Made by a program: the position numbers and the translations under genes. Below, piece after piece: positions 44,801-56,800 of a stretch of DNA of 64,000 nt. Positions within the stretch are counted from its first letter, which is position 1. Each line of letters starts with the position of its first letter. The notes beneath the pieces are model-generated. The model was not told where the DNA came from. It did no database searches and worked only from the letters and a program-made list of their open reading frames with translations. Location: NCBI RefSeq assembly GCF_040183065.1, contig NC_091130.1:25515859-25579858 (forward strand), read 5' to 3'. Source of the DNA: Periplaneta americana (lineage: Eukaryota > Arthropoda > Insecta > Blattodea > Blattidae).

Positions 44801-47800
44801 TTCTAACTACTCTACAGCAGTTGGCAATGATTTTGCATATATAAGACAACTTCTTATTGGCTGATATTATTATTATTTAAATTCTGTACTATGGAGTAAG
44901 TCATGAAACATGTGTAAAATCGTAACCTATTACAGTAGCCATGATTCATACAGTACAAAGAATTGATAAATGAAAGTTGCATTGACTGCTATTGAATAAT
45001 AATAATTATTATGTATGGTTACATTTTATAATGCTAAATATGAATTTCTGTTTAGAAAAATCTCAGCATTATGACCACCAGGTGACAATAATTACACGAA
45101 TGTGTGTGTAGTCAACTGTACAGAAAACCCCGAGGAGAATTCCGTATCATATAAAATTCTCTAATTTAGGTTCATGCATAAATTATATGTAATTTCGTCC
45201 TAAAGAAGCAATTGCTGCTGAAACATTTTATTATTTACTCACTGAGTATTTTGAAGCACTATTGACATCGGCTATAGTTGAAGAGCTAGTAACATAGAAT
45301 CTAGAGTTAATAGTAGCTAGTGAATTGAAACAAGTGGCCTATTTCAACTAGGTAACATACAACTGAGTTTTATTTTAAGACATGAAAGTGATTATTATAA
45401 CTACATACCGGTACCTAAGAAATATTAGTAAATTAATACATAATGTGCATTCAAACATAACAAAACTTAATTGGTATATTAACTTTCATTTATTAGAATT
45501 ATATTATAGCTAGCGATAAGATATGTTTGCACTGGCTTTAAAACAGAAGCGAAAGAGCTGGATTCTTGGAATTTATAATCGTTTTCTTTCCGATGGAAAT
45601 TTAATTTTCCAGCAGGATAATCACCCCGCGCACACCGCCATAAATGTACAAAGACAGTTCATGGAAAAGCATGAAAAAGAGGATTGACAAATATCGAGAC
45701 ATCCCACCTCAAAATCCAGATCAATTCTGGGATCAAGTTCTGGTACCTGGGAAGATTTCGCTAAGGATCAGAACTATTTCCGCGATCTGGTGGACTCAAT
45801 GCCCCAAAAATGCCAGACAGTGATAGACGCCGATGGCATGTGGACAATGTATTAGATCCACATGTGTATTTCTTTTATTTTTCTTTAATTTGTTTATCTT
45901 CGTTTTATTTCGGGAAGAAAATTGATCTCCCAAGAGTTTTTTTAAATTTTCCTAATGGAACCAGAGTTGCGAAATAATAAGTTCTACTACACAAAATTAT
46001 AAAAATGAAGAAAGGTAACATGTATAAAAATTAGTTACGTTAAAAAAAAAAGTTATCGCCGAGAACCGAACACGGGCCCCTGGGGTGGCAAGCCAACACG
46101 CTACTGACTACTCCATCTGGGTACCATGACGTAACCAGCGCGACGAGGCACATATAGCTGCTAGGCTTGAAGTCTACGGACACAGCTCACATACAAACGT
46201 AATCATGTAAATATTTCAATGTTCAGTACTAGTTAATGTTTCATTTGGACTGATTTACTGAAGCTTGGTGACACCGTCCCTTACTCTAAACATTCCTCAA
46301 AGAGAAACATAACATGTTACTTTCACAACTTTTGTCTGAACAGCTGTGGTGTTATCCGCCATGTTTAACTGTTTGTTAAATGAGTTAACGGCCTGAAATC
46401 CTACATTTAAAGTTAACAAACGGTTAAGAATCTGTTAAGCCAAACTGGTGTTGAACAAATGGAAAAACTGTATTTAACAAACTGTTGAAGGTTTAACAGT
46501 CGTTAAGTCTTCTAACAATACTTGGACAAACCGGCCATTAGAGTTTTAAATTAACGTTTTTAAGCAGTAAGACACTGTTTGTATAGTCACAACGCTGTTA
46601 TTCCCGGCGTGACTCCTTCTCTTTGCTTACGTCTTAGGAAGTCAAGGCTCTATAAAGTCTAGGTAGGTAGTATCGTTCGCCATTTTTGTTCTTTCGTTGC
46701 CGAGCTACCACACTTGCCACACCGTTAAACATTATTATGTCGTAGCTCCTATGATAATAAATCAAACGCACTGTAATTGAGCAAATAATTGAGCGGCAAA
46801 TAACGTCTTCGCGTGCTTTCTGCGAACGCCAACGAAAGAGCCAAAATGGCGGGCCTTTATATTAAGTATTTATCGAGCCTTAAGAAATGAATAACGTCTT
46901 CATCAGCAAATCACAAGACGCACACATTTAAATGTAGCCGACCTGCAACGTGATTGGCTGCCAGAAATTAGAGCGACTGGACTATAGTTTGGCATACAGC
47001 TACATTAATCAGCTTCATTTTGGTGCAAGGATGATGAAAACATCTCAATTCTAAGTGCACTTAGTGTTAACATTAGTTTTGTAAAATTCTGTAAAACTGA
47101 ACATGGAGAAAAATCATCTACTGTACATCTTGAGGGTATGAAAAATTGTAAAACCAAATACAAGCTTCCTGACTATATGAAGAATAATACAGTCAAACTC
47201 TAACGCCAAATTCGAATTATTATTAAACAAATAATATAAAAAACTGACAGAATATGACTTAGTTAACTTTATTAATGCATAAAAGTATTGTTAGTCCTAT
47301 ACTCCCCTTGCCTAAGTGGACTCGTCCAGTAACCATTATAAATAGTGTGATGTCACTCCTCACTCGTCATTCTTAAGTAATGAGAACAAGTGACATCAGA
47401 TGTTCAAGGTTTTAATAATAATTATTATTATTAATATATAATTTAAAATCAATAGCAGATAGGTATTCAATGGAAATTTCTAGACAAGTCTAAAGTTATG
47501 GCTTTTACGGAAAAGAACCAATACCAAGCAAAATTTGTATAAGTAATCTTGAATTATTAATAGAAGAGGGATATCATCCTCAGAGTGGACCAATGCCATA
47601 AAGATGTCCACAAACATCGCAGCAGTACGATCGGTGCCAGGTCGTTCCTTTCAAGATGAAAACTGTCGTCATCCAGGATGCAGCGAAGTAGAAACCCTTG
47701 GGCATGTTTTGGGTTAATGCCATAAAGGAGAACTACTGAGGAACAATCGCCACCATAAAGTGAGAAGCTCCATCGTAACCACTCTTCGGAAGGCAAAGTG

Positions 47801-50800
47801 GGAGGTTTGCGAAGAAGTGCACTGCTTGGCTAAGAATGGGTCAACGAGAAGAGCAGACATTGTAGCCATCGATCGCCGGAATCAAAGAAGCCTCGTTCTT
47901 GACCCCACTGTCCGTTTTGAGAAGGATTATCAACAAGCCAATAACATTAACGATAAAAAGAAGTCTATTTACAACCCATGTATTCCTCACTTCAGTGAGA
48001 TACAGAATGAATATTAATACATGGGAAGTGAAAGGACTTCTTTTTGGCGCTAGGGGAACTTCATTTAAGTTAACCAAAACCATTCTCCTTTCTCTTAAAT
48101 TTTCTAATGAGGACAGTAACAAAATTTGTCTAATGGTATTGAGAGATTCATTATCCATTTTACACAATCACTTGTATAATACTATGTAATTTTTTTTTTT
48201 ACTTCATTTCATTACTCTTCAATGTATTTTCATCTCATGTTTCTCCGAAATCAAATTGTACTTTATTTTTAAATTTATCATTGTTCTGTATTCTCTCCGC
48301 AATCATATTGTATTTTTAATTTAACCTCTGCTTTGTATTCTGGATCCTAGTGGTCAGCCATAGATTTCGGTCAGATGTCCCAAATTGTGGAATTTGTGTG
48401 TGTGTAGAAGGAGTGAATGAATTCAGTTCTCTTGGTTATAAAATATCATTTATGGCAGAATCAGATATAGCAGACAAAATTCTTAAATTTAATAAAACTA
48501 TGGGTATCTTCAACAACATTATGAAACCATCCTTAGTCCAAAGACATACACGCCTCCGCCTCTATAAAACCTTGGCGAGACCTGTTCTATGTTATGGGCA
48601 GTGAGGCTTGGACTCTTTGAAGATGTGATGAAAATCACATTACTGCCAGTGAAATGAACTTCATGTGCCATACAGCAGGTTATACGAAATGGAACGGGAA
48701 AAGAAATGAAGATATCTTGAACGAGCTCCAAATGATACCTGTTCTGGATCACATACATCAATACGAAAGCAATTGGCTCCAACATGTAAATCGAATATCA
48801 AACAGTGGAATACCAAAAGCAATCCTGGATTATAATCCAATAGGAAGTCCTCAAAAACAATGGAAAGAAAATTTTGGTAGACCGTAACAGTTCTTCAAAG
48901 GACTACAACCTGTGAGAATGAAGATGATGATAATTAATATACTTCTGTTTTTTCTGTGGATCGTACTAGTGCAGATGGTGATGTCACAGTATTAATAGAA
49001 AGTGTGACCAGGGGCCTATTCCGCCACTTACTAACTATACAGGGTTATTCATAAGTCCGTGAGACATTTTGAAGTTTAATAAAGAATAAAGTATGCAACA
49101 TATCACGGTAATTGACATGCCGATAAACGTAAAGGTAAAAGTTATCCCCGTCACATGCCATGAAGGCACTTGGGGGGCATGGAGGTAGAGCCCCATGCTT
49201 TCCACGACCTCGGCACTAGAATGAGGTGGTGTGGTCGGCACCACGCTCTGACCGCCTTTTACCCCCGGGAAAGACCCGGTACTCAATTTTATAGAAGGCT
49301 GAGTGAACTTCGGGCCGTTCTGAAAGTTGGGCAATGAGAAAAAATTCTGTCACCACCTGGGAAATTGACATGCCGATAGAGAGAGAAACTCTCCAAGTTT
49401 TTTTAATAAGAAAAGTCTGCTCTTAGTTGCCATGATTTATTGCTCGGTGGCAACAGTTATAATAATGGCAAAATGACGTTTGCTAAACGTGAGCAATCAT
49501 TTTGTATGTTGGAATATGCAAGGACCTCGTCAAAGATTTGAAGTAGACGGTTTCGCTGACTTGTTCATCACGACAAAGCAACTTTTCATCTCTCCAGAAA
49601 AGTGAATCGGTACAATGTGCGCATATGGGGAACTGAAATTTCCCGCGCAGTCATTGAGCCTGTGCGAGACTCACCTTAGGTGAATGTCTTCTGTGTGATT
49701 TCGAAAGAGAAGGTGTATGAGCCATTTTTCATTGTAGAGCCCATTGTCACTGTTGGACATGTTACAAAACTGGCTGATGTCTCAGCTGAATGAAGACAGC
49801 AATGATTACATCTCTCAGGAAGATGGATCTCCCTGTCACTATCACAACAACGTGCGAGAGTATCTTAATCAAAATTTGCCAAAGAGATGGATCGAACACA
49901 CAGGACGAGAAGATGACGCGTTAATAAAGTGGCCACCACGATCACCGGATTTAACTCCATGTGACTTTTTCTTGTGGGAGTTTATGAAGAATACTGTCTA
50001 TGTACCTCCTCTCACCGCTGATCTCCAGGAACTTCGCCACCAGATTACAGCTGCCATGGCTCTACTGTCTTCGCGCTACGAGTTGGCGCGGGGAGTAGAT
50101 AGGCGGGACGGGGGAACTTTACGCTACACTCTGACCTGAAAACTTCGCCCACTTACTTGGCTACACAGGAACGGAGTCAGACATAAAAGATTCCGCATCT
50201 TCGGTGCTGTCGCTATGACTATCATCATCACATTTTTCAAAATTTCTGGAGTATGATCTGTCCATGATAATCGTCTGTTTATGTTCCAGCCGTGTATATT
50301 AATTCGAATCTCTCAACAAAGCCATTAGGCCCACCGCCCCCATCCTGATGGACAACAATGAGTGTTCTGGACACATTTGCGGTAGTCAAAACTCCCGTAA
50401 CATTTTTATCGTGCCAGAACTTGGGAAACGTTAAATTGGTAGGCCTATCTATCCGCATTTCGTCCAGATACAAAATCGGTTTTTCCTCTTTCCTAAGCTT
50501 TCTTATTTGCTGTAGATATCTTCACGTATTCTAATTTACAGTGCTTTCCTCAATTTTTTTTGCTGCACACTTCTTCCACCTGAAATCCTTTTTCTTTAGT
50601 ATTCGTCTTAATGTTGTCTTTCATTTCAAATCAATTTTCTCTTGTAAAAGGGTAGACGTTTGTTGCAGCTTGGTACTATTTTTTTACTTTTTATTTAACG
50701 ACACTGTAATAACTACTAGCTTCTTCAGTGTCGATTGAATTGATGATGGCGAGATGGTATTTGGCGAAATGAAACCAAAGATTCGCCATAGATTACCTGA

Positions 50801-53800
50801 CATTCGCCTTCCGCTTGGCAAAACCTCGGAAAAAACCCAACCAGGTAGTCAGCGCAAACGGGAATCGAACTCACTCCCGAGCACAACTGCAGATCAGCAG
50901 GCAAACGCGCTACCTCCTGAGCTACGCCGGTGGCCCTCTTTCTTTTTCAAATAAAAATTCTCAATTATATCTTTTTTGTCAATCTCCCGTCGAAGTCATC
51001 TACATTTGCGTTTCGGTAGTCTGGACGATTACATTTTTTTTCTCCCTCAGGTGTCGACAACGCACTTTCTTCTGTGCAGTCTTTCATTTCATTCCTTATA
51101 CGCTGTATTGTTCTTGTGGATAGATTAGAGTACTTTTCTACCTTTGCTGTAGGTTTCGTAAGAGGAATGCAAAGGCACTGTTGTTGTTTTTCTTCATCAG
51201 AGAATTATTTTGCACTTCTAATAATATTCCTTTCTTCGCTATAGATTGTCAATCCTTGTTTCCTCTTTGTCGACATATTTACAATAAACAAAAAACTGCT
51301 ATAAACCTAAATAACAGTATACAATAACATAAATTCTATTAACTATATTATTATCAGCACTATTAACATGAAAAGCAAAGGATAACTAAAGCAATACAAG
51401 ATTTGTGGTATACTGAAAACAATTGTCTTGTTGAAACTAATAAAACACTACAGTAAAAACCCCACTATTATTTTCACAAAGTCGCAAAGACTCATAGACA
51501 CGTGCAGTAGATGTTTGTGAAACAGGAATATTGCAGTGAACAGCGCGGTGCGCATGCGCGACTGTTTCCCCTCCGCCCCGTCTAAGTACTTCAGCCGCCT
51601 TCTCCTGGCATGACAACAGTAGTTAACTGTGACATGCTGGAGCATGTATGAGGCAAGATGGATTACCGCATGAATGTATGCCGTATTAGCAAAGGTGGAC
51701 ACATTGAGCATCTGTGAAGTATGTAACAAAACTTGGAGAGTTTCTTTTTATTGTAGTGTAAAGTAATTTGTTATTCATTGTGTAGTTTAGAAGTTATGAA
51801 TTGTTTTAATGTTTCACGGACTTATGAATAGCCCTGTATTTAGTTTCTATCATCCACAATAATCGAGACAAAAACTCACAATCCAAGGTTGGGCGATGAG
51901 AATCATCCAGTCCCTCGTTGTATGGTCGGTCCGTATCTAGATCATGATGGGGGCCAACGTCTGAGTAAGTTTCGGTTTCAGCAAATGAAGGCATGGGGAA
52001 TCCTGGGTCCATCGTAATTCTGAGAGCAGAAATACAATAATGAGGTTAACTAACACTGCTACAACAAGCTTGTCTATCTCAGTAATCAATCCATTAAACA
52101 AGAAGGACCTCGAAAATCTGACGTGGCAAAATTCAGTCCCTCACTTAGCATGATTACGTTAACATTGATGCCAGAAACATATTCTGATTTTAAGAATCTA
52201 ACACTGCGAATTAAATAGTTTTGTGCGAGATCATACGTATTTGCTTGCTTTCCGCACACAACCAATACGCGGTAAGTGTGAAATACCACATTCAGTATTC
52301 CCAACGTAACACACATAACAATTTCCCTATTCTTACTGCTTAAGCGTCGTATTCATTTTATTGCTTTGGGTTTTTAACATATTATTTTTAAAGACGTTCA
52401 ATATAGTAATAAATATAAATTGGAAATTTTACCACTCCAATTTCACCTAAATTGCACTGTTAATTATTGTTTTTAAATATTTGCAAAAATTAAGTAAACT
52501 CTACAACACCACAAAAGTTACTGCATTTGTAATGCAAGTAACATTAAGGAAGCCGTGAACAAATCAACAAGATTCCAGACTCAACATAGACTGGGGGAAA
52601 AAAAAGACAGACGTATATCACGGCCTGCTGCAGTATAGTAAACACAGAAAACATTTTATAGGAACAATGTTGAAGATAGATATATTTGTTTTCCAAAGTT
52701 GCCGTCATTGAACAGAAACCAAGATAGAAATTTCATTCATTGCAACTAATTAGAAATTCCTCTTTCAGGTATGTAATAAACGATCTTCGCACAAAATAAT
52801 GTACGATACACGAGCGGTATGTTTGTTTTCATGTTCTCGGAAATTAAAAAAACTCAACTACGTTTCGCTTTTTCAGTCTTTTCCTCGAACATGAAAACGT
52901 CAACATACCGCTCTTGTAACGCATATTACTATTGTGAAATGTGCCCTATGGAAAAAAATTATAAATGCAAAATAATCACTTTTCTGGAGTCTTTTATAGT
53001 ACTGCTACAGGCCAATTTATTTTGTGCGAGATCGTGCATATTTGCTTGTTTTCCGCACAGAACCAATACGCGGTAAGTGTGAAATACCACATTCAGTATT
53101 CCCAACGTAACACACATAATAATTTCCCTCTTCTTACCGCTTAAGCGCGACATTCATTTTACTGCTTTAGGCTTTTAACATATTATTTTTAGAGACGTTT
53201 AACATAGTAATAATTATAAATTGGAAACTTACCACTGCAATTTCACCTAAATTGCAATATTAATTTTTGTTTTTAAATATTTGCAAAAATTAAGTAAAGT
53301 CTACTACTCCACAAAACTTATTGCATTCCTGATACAAGTAACATTAAGGAAGCCGTGAAAAAATCAACAAGATTCCAGATGCCGATGTTATTACTGCAAT
53401 ATGTTATATAAATAATATTGTTAAAAATAATATTAAAATGAAAAATAAATCATTACATAACCTTACCGTTTGTTTTAAGTTCGCATTTATAGACTTGGGG
53501 AAAAAAAAAAAGACAGAAGTATATCACAGCCTGCTGGAGTATAGTAAACACAGAAAACATTTTATAGCAACAATGTTGAAGAAAGATATTTTGGTTTTCC
53601 GAAGTTGCCGTCATTAAACAGAAACCAACATGGAGATTTCATTGCAACTAATTAGAAATTCGTCTTTCAGGTATGTAATAAACTATCTTCGCACAAAATA
53701 ATGTACGATACACGAGCAGTATGTTTGTTTTCATGTTCTTGGAAATTAAAAAAGCTCAACTACGTTTCGCTTTTTCAATCTTTTCCTCGAACATGAAAAC

Positions 53801-56800
53801 GTTAACATACCGCTCTTGTAATGCATATTACTATTACCGTAAAATAGGGTTCCCATTTAAAACAAATGAAACATTTCTAATTCAAAACTATGACGTGACA
53901 GTGCAGCATCATTAATGTGATGCAACTTATACTCACGACTCCTGGAATCCACCTTGACGCTTCCTTTGACGAAGCATTTCTGCCAGTTTGCTGTTCGGCA
54001 GCTGCATTATCATTTCTGTGCATTTCGACTGGTAAGAAAATTTACCTAAGAAGTAGCCAACAATGACTGCAACAGTGACTTTGGGAGCTGCGCCCCATCG
54101 AGCATGTGGCTTCAAGTACCCTACAAAAAAAAAAAACACACAAAACTAATTCAACTGAAAATAAAAATCGATTTCGGTGCGATATTTACAGGATGACCCA
54201 TAAGTAATGTCATTAATTTCAGGGGGTTATTCTTTGAGAAATTTCAAACAAAAAAGTTCAATACAATTTTTGCTCATTTTAGCTTTCTTTTCGAGATAAA
54301 AAAATGTTTTATCTGAAACATTTCGTAGCATGTTTCAGGAAAGCATTGGTTGAATTCCCAATTTTCTCAGTCAATTTAAGACAGCAGAGTATTATGATGA
54401 TAAATAATTTAAATAATTTTAATTTTGTCCTTTAAATGTGCAAATATTTGACTCAAACAAATGTAACATTTTAAAATTCCTTTTTGGAACAAAAAGTTAC
54501 ATTTGTTCAGATCAAATCTCTGCACCTTTAAAGAACAAAACTAAAATTCTTTCAGTCATTTAGAGCTATTATCATAATACATTACTCTCTTAAACTGACC
54601 GAGAAAACTGGGAATTAATTCAGTAGCTTTCTCAAAAAACGAGCTATGAATATTTGATATAAAATAATTTTTTTCTCGAAAAGGAAACAAAAATCAGCAC
54701 AATTGCATTACACTTTTTTGTTTGAAATATCTCAAAGAATAACCCCCTGAAATTAATGACATTACTTACGATTCACCCTGTATAATTTGCATTATACGTG
54801 TAGTCTCTGTCATGTTTGTGAATCCTTGTTATTGTCACAGTCTAGTATATACAGTCGCGAAGCTCAATATGTAGTAAATATGCAGACATTAGTTGCTCAC
54901 CACTAGGATCGCTAATATCGCCTCATTACAGGCAATGCAAAATAGTACCGTCACAGTCTATTGTTTCAAGCACCCTCAAAACTCAAGCTTCGTAACTGTA
55001 TATGTGTTACTGTGTTAAAACTCTTTTTGTGAACATGGCAAACCCAGAAGTATATATTTTTTGTAATGTTAGATGTAATTTTATTTAATATTATTATATC
55101 TAAACAGATTTTATTTATTCTATACGGTTATTAGTTGCAAGTTAAATCATTTCTATTAAAATCATTGTTATTTTAAGGTAAAGATTTTGTTATTTAATCC
55201 ATTTTGAATCTTGCGTACACTACTTTTAACACTTGAATATAAGTAATTGCTTAACTAGTGGACTTACTCGTGTTAATTATGTAAGTCTGTAGGCTCTGAG
55301 GATGGTGTGATGAAGTACCGAAACAGCTGTAAGCCACACAGACTTACATAATTAACACAAGTCCGCTAGTTAATCAATTACTTGTTATTTAAATTGTACA
55401 AAAGCACCCTTATTCCATCCAAGCTACCTATATATGATTACCTATTTGCTAGAAATCCAATACAGAAGTAGAAAATCCCGCTATATTACAGCCAGCCAGA
55501 GCAACTTGGTCATATCCCCTCATCTAACCTTACTCAACTTCCAACTGGCAGTGATAAACTACCATAGCATGGATATAAAAGGAAATACCGAAAATCTAAT
55601 ATATTTATTCATTTTCTTAGGTATAGTTTGGTTAAATTTAAATTATATTACTCAACTTGTGATAGGGTAGAATAGGATAGGATGGAATAGGTTAGAGTAG
55701 GGTAAGGTTCGGTTTGCTTAGGTTAGTTCAATGGAAATAGTTTTATCTTTGTTACATTAAACTTCCAATGAAGTCACAAACTCCGTGAATGTTATCTTAC
55801 CCACCTGAATGAACGCCATAATAAGTCCCAATACCCAAAATGCTTGCTATCGGGATGCAACGCTGGAAAAAACTATCTCGGTTGCATTGTCTCAATACCC
55901 GTAGCTCTTCATTTGAAAAGCGATATTGCTGAAACAAGCAAAGCAGCAATAAATATAGGCTACTCACATATACACAGTTTATAGAACTATCTTCACGTTT
56001 CTATCGCCTGTTTGACTTTATCTCCCAACAGTATTCAAAAGCCTGCTAATTCTTTCCCTTCTATCTTCTTTCTAATTAGAACTAGCTTTATTACATAATT
56101 ATATTAAGTTTTGTTGTATGAAAGCCAAGTATAGGGATGAGTAAGGACAGCAATAGGTTAGAGGTTGCTTGATTAGAATTTCTAAGGAAAGATTATTTTA
56201 TATTGTAATGAATAGGCTTTATTTGTTATTAATAACTGAAATCTAAACTATTAGATTAGATCTGTTTAGAAAAGGTCGAGTTACGATTATGTAAACGAGA
56301 TTGCTTAAGCTTACTTAAAAAAGGTTAGGTTATGTTATGCTTATTTAGTAAAGGTTAGGTTATGCTTAAGAAAAATTAGATTATGCTTGCTCAGAAAAGG
56401 TTAGGTTATGCTTCTTCAGGAAAGTTTACATCATGCTTTCTTAGGAAAGGTCAGATTATGCTTGCTTACTAAAGGTTAGTTTTTTTTTTTTTTAATTTAT
56501 TGAGTTCGCCTGAACAAGTATAACTCATTTATGTAGCAGCTATACAAGAACACATACATATGTTGTATAATATAATTTTAAAAAGTAATGAAATTGCACT
56601 CTGTGGAAAACATACAATATCTCAAGAATTAAAGAAAGAAAGCAAATAAGAGCAAAGAGTAAAGTAACAAAGTTTTGAGCAGAAAAAAGAAAAAATTTGA
56701 AACCATGAAATAAATAAATCAACTGAGACTTGAAATAAATATTCTTCCCAAAAACGTTTTTTCAAACAATTCTTAAAACACAAGAAATTTGGTAAAACTC

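Larger units (their letters stand above)
44648..46537. mobile_element. Harbinger-like element with TTA duplication in intron 4
   Basis: The left end TGGCCAGTTTTTCCAAGTAA and inverted right end TGGCCGGTTTGTCCAAGTAT are flanked by TTA (44645-44647 and 46538-46540). Both subterminal regions are full of TTAAC/GTTAA motifs. The interior includes a Tc1 transposase relic and a tRNA-like SINE head. Confidence 0.75.
50065..51619. mobile_element. DDE transposon T2 nested in M1
   Basis: The ends CTGTCTTCGCGCTACGAG and inverted CTGTTGTCATGCCAGGAG are flanked by TA (50063-50064 and 51620-51621). It is 1555 bp including a SINE of about 258 bp. It codes on the minus strand. The TIRs are more diverged than those of M1, or naturally imperfect. 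Confidence 0.85.
49473..51717 (+). pseudogene. M1 transposase, decayed and split by T2
   Basis: The frame opens MTFAKREQSFCMLEYARTSS (a truncated N-terminal HTH), then ATFHLSRKVNRYNVRIWGTE and KVNVFCVISKEKVYEPFF. A frame change and the catalytic part follow: ISQEDGSPCHYHNN (second D), RWIEHTGREDD and WPPRSPDLTPCDFFLWEF (third D). T2 interrupts it after ITAAMAL. Beyond T2 the frame resumes as VNCDMLEHV, a stop, GKMDYRMNVCRISKGGHIE and the true stop at 51715-51717. The first catalytic D region is deleted. This type, with WPPRSPDLTPCDFFLW, is common in insect genomes. Confidence 0.9.
49040..51836. mobile_element. Mariner-type element M1 in intron 4, with three nested insertions
   Basis: The ends CAGGGTTATTCATAAGTCCG and inverted CAGGGCTATTCATAAGTCCG are flanked by TA (49038-49039 and 51837-51838). 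Nested are an S1 SINE (49126-49362), element T2 (50065-51619) and, within T2, a SINE (50679-50936). Without them M1 is about 1.0 kb. The right end lies 43 bp from OCIAD1 exon 4. Confidence 0.95.

Noticed and set aside
56260..56480. Telomere-like TTAGG array
   Set aside because: Units are ~32 bp with GGTTAGGTTATGC cores, not a 5-bp TTAGG repeat.
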